Shown one piece after another: positions 57,216 to 64,000 of a DNA stretch of 64,000 nucleotides; the first letter of the stretch is position 1, and the number at the start of each line of letters is the position of its first letter. The notes under the pieces were generated by a model, which was not told the DNA's origin, made no database searches, and saw only the letters and a list, made by a program, of their open reading frames with translations. Made by a program: the position numbers and the translations under genes. The stretch is from UBA2970 sp965221075 (GTDB lineage Bacteria > Verrucomicrobiota > Verrucomicrobiia > Limisphaerales > AAA164-E04), in assembly GCA_965221075.1 (NCBI GenBank), contig OZ244865.1:1178001-1242000 (forward strand), given 5' to 3'.

Positions 57216-58573
57216 CTCGTCTCCAGGAACGGGAAGGGGGGAGGGGAGCCCTCCCCGGCCCTCAGGGGGTGGTCCAGGTTCAGCTCCATCAGCCGGATGT
57301 GCCCGGTCTCGATGGCCACCGGCCCGAAGGTCCGGTTGTGGCCCCGGACCCGGCGCCGGTCCAGCTCCTCCAGGCTCAGGGTGAGGCGCCCGCCTCCCGA
57401 GATTCCGATCCGGACGCTGCCGGGCTCGGGGGAGGGCGGGGGATCCCGGGGCGGGTTGAGCTGGATCCGGCGGATCCGCTCCATCGGGATGGCCACCTCC
57501 TTGCGCCCCCGGAGATGGAAGCGGAGGCGGCCCTCCTCCATGTCCAGCACCTGGCCCGAGGGCCGGTCCTGGTTGACCAGCAGCAGCCCCTTGTCCGGGC
57601 CGGAGGCCTCCTCCTCGGGGAGGGCCTCCGGGGCGCCGTCCCATTCGGTGACCAGGATCCGGCTCAGGGAGACCTTGGACCGGCTGTTGGAGCCCCACAG
57701 CGAGAAGACCACCCCGTCCCCGGTGGCCACGAAGCCGCGGGGATCCTTCCAGGAGGCGGCCGGGCGGCCGTCGGCCAGCAGGGCGAAGGTGGCGCTCTGG
57801 CGGTGGGTGCGCATCTCGAAGCGCGCCTTCCTGGTCCGGGACATCACGTCCAGGCTCTCGCTTCCCAGCTGCACCGTGCCCGAGCCCGGCTGGATGCGCT
57901 GCAGGGAGACCGAGCCGGGACGCAGCGAGAAAAGGTAGGCGCCCGACTGGTAGTCGTGGCGGTCCACCGAGGAGGTGTGCAGGATCACCGTCAGGTAGAA
58001 GCTGTCCTGCCACTCCAGGTCGAAGGAGAGGCTGGCCGAGTCCTCCAGCCCCATGTGGCGGCCGATGATTCCCCGGTTCTCGGCGCACAGCGCCCCGTCC
58101 CAGTAGGTCCAGTCGTTGGGGCTCTGGCCCCGGGTCCACTCCTCCAGGCTGTTGGGGCCCTCGTAGAGCACCCGGTAGCCGTTGAGCAGGAAGGTGAGGC
58201 TCTCCACCTGGGAGCGGTCGGCCCGGAACGGGCCGCCGAAGTGGCACTCCAGCTCCAGCCGGTGGCGGTCCATGGAGAGGAGCCTGCCGTAGATCTCGTC
58301 GCCGTTGACGAACCGGAATCGGCACTGGGCCGCCTCCCCGCCCCGCCAGTCCTGGCGGGGCGGGAAGCGGATCGAGTCCAGGCGGTCCAGCGGCAGGCCG
58401 AAGGGCTCCAGGGCGTGGGGATGCTCCCACACGAGCCCCTCCTCCAGGGAGAGGGATCGCAGCTCCCCGTGGAGAAGGGAGCCGTCCAGGAGCAGCGCCC
58501 GCTCCTGGGCGGGAAGGGCGAGCAGGGAGGCCAGCAGGGCCGCCCCCAGGGCGGGCCTGCCGCTACCGCTCAT
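57212..58573 (-). CDS. Secreted paralogous protein A of the same pair
   Basis: This 453-residue exported protein has a signal peptide (ALGAALLASLLALPAQE) and the same three-part plan as its downstream paralogue. An N-terminal small beta domain (ALLLDGSLLHGELRSLSLEEGLVWEHP, PLDRLDSIRF) comes first. A central sandwich domain follows (WTYWDGALCAENRGIIGRHM, ARFEMRTHRQSATFALLADGRPAASW). A C-terminal copy of the small domain ends the protein (GQVLDMEEGRLRFHLRG, IPMERIRRIQL). The duplication in tandem suggests a heterodimer. ATG 58573 overlaps the stop of the toroid protein gene by 11 bp, so all four genes are chained. The function is unknown. Confidence 0.75.
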   Translation of the reverse strand: MSGSGRPALGAALLASLLALPAQERALLLDGSLLHGELRSLSLEEGLVWEHPHALEPFGLPLDRLDSIRFPPRQDWRGGEAAQCRFRFVNGDEIYGRLLSMDRHRLELECHFGGPFRADRSQVESLTFLLNGYRVLYEGPNSLEEWTRGQSPNDWTYWDGALCAENRGIIGRHMGLEDSASLSFDLEWQDSFYLTVILHTSSVDRHDYQSGAYLFSLRPGSVSLQRIQPGSGTVQLGSESLDVMSRTRKARFEMRTHRQSATFALLADGRPAASWKDPRGFVATGDGVVFSLWGSNSRSKVSLSRILVTEWDGAPEALPEEEASGPDKGLLLVNQDRPSGQVLDMEEGRLRFHLRGRKEVAIPMERIRRIQLNPPRDPPPSPEPGSVRIGISGGGRLTLSLEELDRRRVRGHNRTFGPVAIETGHIRLMELNLDHPLRAGEGSPPPFPFLETR

Positions 58574-59546
58574 AGATGGGCAGGAAGCGGTAGTTGAGCG
58601 CCAGCGAGAGCAGGCAGGCCGAGGTGCAGAAGGTGCTCCCGAACTGGCCGCTCCAGCTTCCGTCCGGGTTCTGGGATCTTTCCAGCTCGGCGACGTTGCT
58701 CCGGTTCCAGGCCTCCCAGGCCGCCGGATCGGCGTGGAAGAAGGCCTGGGAGGCGTAGTACAGGTGGTACTGGTAGTAGGAGCTGGAGCGGGGCGCCTTC
58801 CTCAGGTAGGCGAAGGCCCTGCGGAAGGCCTCCGAGTCCTTCTCCCTGGCCAGGGCCAGGACCAGGGTTCCGATCGCGGTGCGCGGCCCGTTGGGCCCCG
58901 AGGCCGAGGTGTAGCCGTAGCCGCCCTCGGAGGTCTGGCAGGACTCGAAGAAGCCCAGCCCCTTCTGTATGGCCTCCTCGGGGACCCCGATCCCGGCGTT
59001 GCGGGCGGCGAATAGCGCCACCATCTGGGCGCCGCTCACGGTGGTGTCGGCGTCCCTGCTCTCGGGGGAGTAGCGCCAGGCGTTCCTGGGGTTGTTCCGC
59101 TGCGAGTCGAGGATCAGGGCCACCGCCTGGGCCAGGGCCTTGCCCAGGCGGGGATCGTCGACCGCGCCGTAGGCCTCGGCCAGGGCCAGGGTGGCGAAGC
59201 CGTGGTTGTACATCGAGGTCCCGATGTAGCCGGTCGAGGGGTCCTGCTTGCCGAGGATCAGCTCCAGCCCCCGTCCGATGCCCGGGCTCCAGGGGCCGGT
59301 GTTGGGATCGTCGCCGCGGGCCAGCATGCTGGTCACCGCCAGGCCCACCACTCCGGGCTGGCTCCCGTAGGGGGAGTCGGGCCAGCCGCCGTCCTCCCGC
59401 TGCGTCTCCATCAGGAACCTGAGCCCGCCGACGTAGATCCGGTCGATGTCGGAGGCCCGGGGATCGGGATCCCCCTCGAAGAGCTCCTGGGCCCGGGGGG
59501 ACGGCGCCCCCAGCGCCAGCAGGCAGAGCAGGGGGGCGATCCTCAT
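58563..59546 (-). CDS. Secreted prenyltransferase/squalene-oxidase repeat (alpha-toroid) protein
   Basis: This 327-residue exported protein has a signal peptide (IAPLLCLLALGAPSPRA). Helical-pair repeats follow, of the kind that build alpha/alpha toroids in squalene cyclases and prenyltransferases: LRFLMETQREDGGWPDSPYG, LGFFESCQTSEGGYGYTS and LERSQNPDGSWSGQFGSTFCTSACLLSLAL. The cyclase DxDD motif is absent, so it is unlikely to be a terpene cyclase; this repeat class in PVC bacteria is thought to be a binding module. ATG 59546 overlaps the stop of the large coiled-coil gene as ATGA, and the downstream gene overlaps its end by 11 bp. Confidence 0.82.
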   Translation of the reverse strand: MRIAPLLCLLALGAPSPRAQELFEGDPDPRASDIDRIYVGGLRFLMETQREDGGWPDSPYGSQPGVVGLAVTSMLARGDDPNTGPWSPGIGRGLELILGKQDPSTGYIGTSMYNHGFATLALAEAYGAVDDPRLGKALAQAVALILDSQRNNPRNAWRYSPESRDADTTVSGAQMVALFAARNAGIGVPEEAIQKGLGFFESCQTSEGGYGYTSASGPNGPRTAIGTLVLALAREKDSEAFRRAFAYLRKAPRSSSYYQYHLYYASQAFFHADPAAWEAWNRSNVAELERSQNPDGSWSGQFGSTFCTSACLLSLALNYRFLPIYER

Positions 59547-62500
59547 GGCCCCTCGGCGGGAGCCAGGACCGGCTCCATCCGGTCCAGCTCCCGGTAGTAG
59601 TGCTCCATGGCCTGACGGAACTCGGTGGGCAGGCTGTCGGGGCGCCCGCTGCTGCGCCGCAGGGAGCGGCCCGCGTCCGGGCCCCCCGAGGGATCCCCCT
59701 CCATGTCCCCGGGAGGGCGGTCGGTGGAGCCTCCCGAGGGGTTGCCGCCGGCCGACGGGGAGGGGGAGACGGGGCCTTGCTGGCCGGTGGAGGCCATCTC
59801 CATCATCATCGCCAGCTGCTGGGCCAGGCTCGACTGGCCGGGCGCGCCCTGGCGGGCCTGCTCCACGATCAGGTTGATCGCGTCGGTCAGCGCGTCGATG
59901 GCCAGGTTTTCCTCGGCCACCACCGGGTCCCCCACCTGGGGGACATCCAGCATGGCGCTGGCCTGGTCCATGTGGTCCCGGGTCTCCAGCAGCGCCGTCT
60001 CGATGTCCTGGTAGGCCAGCTTGGCGGCCACCTCGTCCACGCGGGCGCGGATCTCCCGCTGATCGTCGCGCAGCCCGGACGCCTGCACGTCCAGCTCCTC
60101 CCGCGCCAGCTCCTGCTGCCTGCGGTCGAGCAGCTCGGTGCGGATGCGCAGGCTCAGCTCCCGCTCCCGCAGCCGGAGCAGGGCCATGAGCTCCCGGGTC
60201 AGATCCTCTCCCTCTCCCTCCCCGCCGCCGCCTCCTCCCCCGTCCTCCTCGGGGGGGGAGAGGAGATCGGCCCAGCGGCCGAAGCGGGCGGCCCAGTCGA
60301 AGAGCGAGTCGGTGGCCTGCATGGCGATGTTGCGGCGGATCAGCTCCCCGATCTCCTGCAGGCTGTCGACGGTCTCCGCCTCCTTCATCTCCCGCTCCAC
60401 CTCCCCGTAGGGCTCCTCCCCGGTGCGCTCGAAGAACCGCCCGATCTCCTGCTGCAGGGCGCCGGCCGACTCCCCGCTGGCCGCCTGCTCCTCGGCCAGC
60501 CGCCGGTTGGCCGCCTGGTGGCGGGGGGCCAGCTCCTCGGGGAAGCGTCCCAGGACGTCCTCTCCCGCCTGGTCCATCAGGGCCTCCTCGATCCGGGCCT
60601 GGTCCCGGCCGATGGTCCGGAGCCGGTCGGCCAGGGTCATGGCCTCCATGGTGTCGAGGTCGCGGTTGATCCGGCTCTGCATCTGCTCGAGGGCTTGCAG
60701 GATCTCCTCCTGGGTGCGCACCGAGGACTCCAGATGGCGCTGCCGCTGCCGGGGCCGGGCCGCCGCCTGGGAGAGGCTCCCGGCGGCCCGGGGCATGGAC
60801 TGCGAGGCCAGCTCCCGCATCTGGCCGAGGGTCTGGCTCCACTCCTCCATGATGGCGTCGGAGAAGCGGCTGTTGCGCATGGCCTCCCTGAGGATCTCCA
60901 GGCCCTGGCTGGCGAGCTCCTCCAGCTGCGCCGCGTTCCGGTTCTGGTCCCCGATCTGGTCCTGGAGCCGCTCTCCGGCCCGGCCGTCCTCGATCCCGGG
61001 ATCGGACAGGAGCCCTTCGGCCGAGGCCCGCAGCGATTCCTGGAGCCAGCCGATCTCCTCGAGGTTGGAGAGCAGGCTCTCCAGGCGCTGGCGCACCCAT
61101 TCGGCGTGCTGGGCCGAGCTGACCACGTGGACCCGGTAGGCCGGGGTGCGGACCGGCTCCCGTCCGGGCAGGAAGTCGGTGACGAAGCCCTGGAAGGCGA
61201 TGACGTCCCCGGCCGCCATCCCGTGGAGCGAGGGGCTGAAGTAGAAGTTGACTTCGAGCTCGGTCTGGGAGCGGCTGAGCGAGCTGTCGTGGAACTCGTC
61301 GGGAGCCAGGCCGGGGACCGCGGCCCCCTCGGGCGCCTCCCAGTCGAGCCCGAACAGGTTGACTCCGTAGTCGTCCCGGGCCTGGACCGGAAGGGCCAGG
61401 ACCTCCGAGTCGAGCACCGCGATGTCCTGGCCCAGGCCCTCGATCCCGATGGCCGGGGCCCGGTCGGGGATCTGGCGCAGGGACAGGTCCCAGGGCCTGG
61501 AGGGCGCCAGTCCCAGGACGTCCCGCCAGTCCAGGGTGGCGAAGTGGACTTCCTCCACGGGCAGGTCCGGTCCCCGGAACAGGCCTCCCTCCACCTCCAA
61601 CTCCTCCTTGGCCCCTCCCCAGAACAGGGTGGCCCGGGAGAGGCTCCGGCTGGCCTCGCCCTCGAGCGAGACACGGCTGCCCTCGGGCACCTCCAGCACT
61701 CCCGTCCCGATGTCCGAGCGCCGGTCCGGCTGCCCCAGGTATCCGGGAAGCCGGGCCGTGGCCGATACCTCCATCAGCTTGGGACGGAACACCGGAACGA
61801 GGGGCAGGCGGGCTGAGGCGTCGCCCAGGCGGACCTCCAGCTCCCGCCGCTGGTGCTGTCCGGGGACCTCGATCTCGAGGATCCCCTCCTCGATCCGGGC
61901 CTCCAGCGGCCGCTCCCGGCCGAAGCGGGCCTCGACCTCCGACGGCTTCCAGAAGGACCGGTAGCCGACCCGGCCCCGCACCACGAAGGGTTCGCTGTGG
62001 ACCACCACCCCCTCGGCCTCCAGGCCGGCGATGCGGACCAGGGTGTAGCGAGGGACGTCCTGGCCGAGGGCCGCCCACCGCCAGAAGGCGCTGGCGGCGG
62101 CTCCCGGAACCACCGCCGCGGCGCAAGCGGCCATCCCCAGCAGGACCGCGGCCGCCCAGGCCAGCCGCACGGCCCTGCGGCTGGAGACCGACTGGGCGAA
62201 GTCGTAGCCCGCGGCCGCCTCGGTTACCTGATCGATGGCCGCCTGGTATAGCTCGGGGGAGAAGCCGGGAGGGCGCCGGCGGGGGTCGGCCAGCTCCACC
62301 ATGCCCAGGAGCCGGTCCCCCAGCGTGCGGAAGCGGCACTGCACCCGGCGGGCCAGGCTCTCGATCCCGGGAGGGCGGATCTTCCAGCGGACGGTCCAGG
62401 CCGCCAGGCAGAGCAGGGCCCCTCCCGTTCCGGCCAGGAGCAGCCCGTGTCGCAGCGGGGCGGGAGTGTCCCAGAACCGGTCCAGAAGGAACACGGCCCA

Positions 62501-62614
62501 CCAGGACAGCTCGAGGAGGAGGAGCGCCGCCAGGGCCGCCGCCAGGGTCTCCACCTTCCGGAGCCGGCGCCGCAGCCGCCCGAAGCGGGCCCCGATCTCG
62601 TCGGGGATCCTCAT
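59543..62614 (-). CDS. Large membrane-anchored coiled-coil protein (DUF4175-like)
   Basis: This 1023-residue protein has three hydrophobic segments near the N-terminus (ALAALLLLELSWWAVFLL, GLLLAGTGGALLCLAAW, and AAVLLGMAACAAAVVPG at about 150-170). Beta-rich periplasmic domains follow to about residue 480 (YTLVRIAGLEAEGVVVHSEPF). A long Gln/Glu/Arg-rich coiled-coil fills the second half, and the C-terminus is a low-complexity Gly/Ser/Pro tail. This layout resembles DUF4175 proteins found near MoxR/BatA-type genes in PVC and other bacteria, but none of those genes is seen here. It is the first gene of the four-gene cluster. The function is unknown; a structural or stress-sensing envelope role is inference. 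Confidence 0.75.
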   Translation of the reverse strand: MRIPDEIGARFGRLRRRLRKVETLAAALAALLLLELSWWAVFLLDRFWDTPAPLRHGLLLAGTGGALLCLAAWTVRWKIRPPGIESLARRVQCRFRTLGDRLLGMVELADPRRRPPGFSPELYQAAIDQVTEAAAGYDFAQSVSSRRAVRLAWAAAVLLGMAACAAAVVPGAAASAFWRWAALGQDVPRYTLVRIAGLEAEGVVVHSEPFVVRGRVGYRSFWKPSEVEARFGRERPLEARIEEGILEIEVPGQHQRRELEVRLGDASARLPLVPVFRPKLMEVSATARLPGYLGQPDRRSDIGTGVLEVPEGSRVSLEGEASRSLSRATLFWGGAKEELEVEGGLFRGPDLPVEEVHFATLDWRDVLGLAPSRPWDLSLRQIPDRAPAIGIEGLGQDIAVLDSEVLALPVQARDDYGVNLFGLDWEAPEGAAVPGLAPDEFHDSSLSRSQTELEVNFYFSPSLHGMAAGDVIAFQGFVTDFLPGREPVRTPAYRVHVVSSAQHAEWVRQRLESLLSNLEEIGWLQESLRASAEGLLSDPGIEDGRAGERLQDQIGDQNRNAAQLEELASQGLEILREAMRNSRFSDAIMEEWSQTLGQMRELASQSMPRAAGSLSQAAARPRQRQRHLESSVRTQEEILQALEQMQSRINRDLDTMEAMTLADRLRTIGRDQARIEEALMDQAGEDVLGRFPEELAPRHQAANRRLAEEQAASGESAGALQQEIGRFFERTGEEPYGEVEREMKEAETVDSLQEIGELIRRNIAMQATDSLFDWAARFGRWADLLSPPEEDGGGGGGGEGEGEDLTRELMALLRLRERELSLRIRTELLDRRQQELAREELDVQASGLRDDQREIRARVDEVAAKLAYQDIETALLETRDHMDQASAMLDVPQVGDPVVAEENLAIDALTDAINLIVEQARQGAPGQSSLAQQLAMMMEMASTGQQGPVSPSPSAGGNPSGGSTDRPPGDMEGDPSGGPDAGRSLRRSSGRPDSLPTEFRQAMEHYYRELDRMEPVLAPAEGP

Positions 62615-62765
62615 CCGGGCCCGGGCCGGCCGAAAGTCAGGGAGCAGGACACAAGCTGGCAGATTCGAACCGTGGGAGGGGGCGCTGTCAAGAAGGACCG
62701 GAGGCCGCCGTCTTCCGGCTCCCGGCCAACGCGGCCGGCACGGTCCCGCCGCCGCCCCGATCCGG

Positions 62766-62799
62766 TCCCGGCAGGAGGGCAGGGAGCCCTCCTGCCGGG
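62766..62799. other. Perfect 14-bp inverted repeat in the divergent region before the DPP III gene
   Basis: CCCGGCAGGAGGGC and GCCCTCCTGCCGGG flank the 5-nt loop AGGGA (62767-62799 exactly). It is the longest perfect hairpin in the window. It lies 45 bp upstream of the DPP III start and about 150 bp upstream of the divergent coiled-coil gene. No T-tract follows on either strand. Confidence 0.6.
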
Positions 62800-62843
62800 A
62801 ATCTGCTTGACTTCGATCACGAACCCGCCGGGAGAATCCTCCG

Positions 62844-64000
62844 ATGTCCTGGTGGCTGGCTATGGCGGTGGCGATGGGTGCGGAAGCGGGTCCGGCGGAG
62901 GGGGAGGAGCCGGGCGGGGGCTTCCGGTGGCAGACCGAGCGCTTCGCCGACGTGCGGATCCTCCGCTACCAGGTGCCCGGGTTCGAGGAGCTCCCCCTGC
63001 AGCACAAGCGCCTGCTCTACTACCTGGCCCAGGCGGGGCTCTCGGGCCGCGACATCATCTACGACCAGAACTACCACCACAACCTGCGGATCCGGCGCAC
63101 CCTGGAGGCGGCCTACCGCAGCTACCGGGGGGAGCGCTCGGGCGGGCAGTGGGACGCCTTCGTGGTCTACCTGAAGCGGGTGTGGTTCTCCAACGGGATC
63201 CACCACCACTACTCCACCCGGAAGTTCGCTCCCGGATTCCCCCCGGCCTACCTCGAGGAGCTGGTGCTCGGCTCCGATCCCGGGCTGCTGCCCCTCGGCG
63301 AGGGGGAGACGCCCAGGGACCTGTTCCTCCGCCTCCGTCCCATCCTGTTCGATCCCGAGGTGGACTCCCGCCGGGTCAACAAGGACGCAGGGGCCGATCC
63401 GGTGGCCGACTCGGCCAACAACTACTACGAGGGGCTCAGCCGGCTCGACGTGGAGCTCTTCTACCAGGCGATGATCCCCGAAGGGGACGAGCAGCCGATC
63501 TCCTACGGGCTCAACTCCAAGCTGATCCGGGAGGGCGGAAGGATCTACGAGAGGACCTGGAAGCTGGGGGGCATGTACGGGGAGGCCATCGCTCCCATGG
63601 TGGGGTGGCTGGAGAAGGCGGCCGAGGTGGCCGAGAACGCCCGCCAGCGGCGGGCCCTGGAGCTGCTCGTCTCCTACTACCGGACCGGCCAGCTGCGCAC
63701 CTTCGACCACTACAGCGTCGCCTGGGTGGAGGACCGGGACTCCCTGGTGGACGTGATCCACGGCTTCATCGAGGTCTACGGGGACCCGATGGGCTACCGG
63801 GGATCCTACGAGGCCATGGTCTCGCTGCGCGATCCCGAGGCCTCCCGCCGCATCGACGCCATCGGCAGCCAGGCCCAGTGGTTCGAGGACAACTCGCCGA
63901 TCATGCCGGCCCACAGGAAGGAGGACGTCCGGGGCATCTCGGCCCGGGTGATCAACGTGGTGATGAACGCCGGGGACGTATCGCCGTCGTCCCCCATCGG
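62844..64000 (+). CDS. Dipeptidyl peptidase III (family M49), N-terminal part (3' cut by window)
   Basis: The frame stays open from ATG 62844 to the window end (385 codons). Ribosome-binding site GGGAG lies about 9 nt upstream. The protein matches bacterial M49 dipeptidyl peptidase III, such as the Bacteroides enzyme: ERFADVRILRYQVPGFEELPLQHKRLLYYL, GRDIIYDQNYHHNLRIRRTLEAAY, VYLKRVWFSNGIHHHYSTRKFAPGFP and FDHYSVAWVEDRDSLVDVIHGFIEVYGDPMGYRGSYEA (each seen in order). The enzyme removes dipeptides from the N-terminus of oligopeptides. The zinc motif HEXXGH should lie just beyond the right edge. The first residues (WWLAMAVAMGAEAG) may be a short signal peptide. Confidence 0.93.
   Translation, partial: MSWWLAMAVAMGAEAGPAEGEEPGGGFRWQTERFADVRILRYQVPGFEELPLQHKRLLYYLAQAGLSGRDIIYDQNYHHNLRIRRTLEAAYRSYRGERSGGQWDAFVVYLKRVWFSNGIHHHYSTRKFAPGFPPAYLEELVLGSDPGLLPLGEGETPRDLFLRLRPILFDPEVDSRRVNKDAGADPVADSANNYYEGLSRLDVELFYQAMIPEGDEQPISYGLNSKLIREGGRIYERTWKLGGMYGEAIAPMVGWLEKAAEVAENARQRRALELLVSYYRTGQLRTFDHYSVAWVEDRDSLVDVIHGFIEVYGDPMGYRGSYEAMVSLRDPEASRRIDAIGSQAQWFEDNSPIMPAHRKEDVRGISARVINVVMNAGDVSPSSPI

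Noticed and set aside
62640..62670. Possible tRNA: TTCGAA in a T-loop-like context (GGTTCGAATC on the minus strand)
   Set aside because: The flanking bases do not form a five-pair T-stem and no acceptor or anticodon arm can be found.

Overview
The window is a compact, very GC-rich bacterial chromosome segment that most likely comes from the phylum Verrucomicrobiota, with a less likely alternative elsewhere in the PVC superphylum. The evidence is the gene stock. There is a PSCyt1/DUF1549-DUF1553 cytochrome protein paired with a DUF1501 Tat protein. There are two PVC-type propeller/HEAT 'dehydrogenase' proteins, a CRTAC1 (FG-GAP plus ASPIC/UnbV) protein coupled to a TPR protein, and a CxPxR sulfatase. 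Two large secreted proteins have Ig-like or LamG-like architecture and end in aromatic-rich C-termini (FYYAR, FFRALPL), a style common in Verrucomicrobia. No rRNA, CRISPR array, insertion sequence or prophage is visible; one tRNA-Gln is present.

Layout. 1-1.9 kb: end of a glucosyl-3-phosphoglycerate synthase and a GT4-like glycosyltransferase (compatible-solute type genes). 2-3.8 kb: ammonium transporter plus a STAS protein. 3.8-11.8 kb (minus): a type II secretion/type IV pilus-like set (GspE ATPase, GspL/PilM-like, GspM/PilO-like, secretin) running through 4-bp overlaps into a DUF192 protein and NAD synthetase. 12-17.5 kb (plus): an RND-type adaptor, a Na+/solute symporter and a PVC propeller protein ending in a cupredoxin. 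17.5-28.6 kb (minus): CRTAC1 and TPR pair, a giant LamG/Ig protein, and the DUF1501 and DUF1553 pair. 28.6-34.4 kb (minus): tRNA-Gln, a Gfo/Idh/MocA oxidoreductase, ribosomal S18 and L33, a DksA-like factor, FolE2 and a Ski2-like helicase. 34.5-40 kb: two small membrane proteins, phosphoglucomutase, a sulfatase and a TolC-like outer membrane lipoprotein. 40-46.2 kb: a PVC propeller protein ending in cytochrome c, a secreted isochorismatase-like hydrolase, a glucose-1-dehydrogenase-type enzyme and an Ig-domain lipoprotein. 46.9-50 kb: myo-inositol oxygenase, divergent from a PdxA-like dehydrogenase plus DUF1537 kinase pair for four-carbon sugar acids. 50-55.9 kb: a repeat protein, two PQQ-like propeller proteins, and GpsA and PlsY for phospholipid synthesis. 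55.9-62.6 kb (minus): an overlapping four-gene cluster (large coiled-coil membrane protein, squalene-cyclase-like toroid protein, two paralogous secreted proteins). The right edge cuts a dipeptidyl peptidase III.

The most notable points are: a row of genes (FolE2, a DksA lacking three of four zinc-finger cysteines, cysteine-poor L33 and S18) that looks like a zinc-sparing set; the unexplained four-gene 55.9-62.6 kb cluster; a full-ligand, eukaryote-like myo-inositol oxygenase; the same PVC propeller scaffold carrying either a copper or a heme electron carrier; an atypical DEYQ helicase; and the near-universal overlap of convergent genes, three of them sharing a palindromic CTAG as both stop codons.
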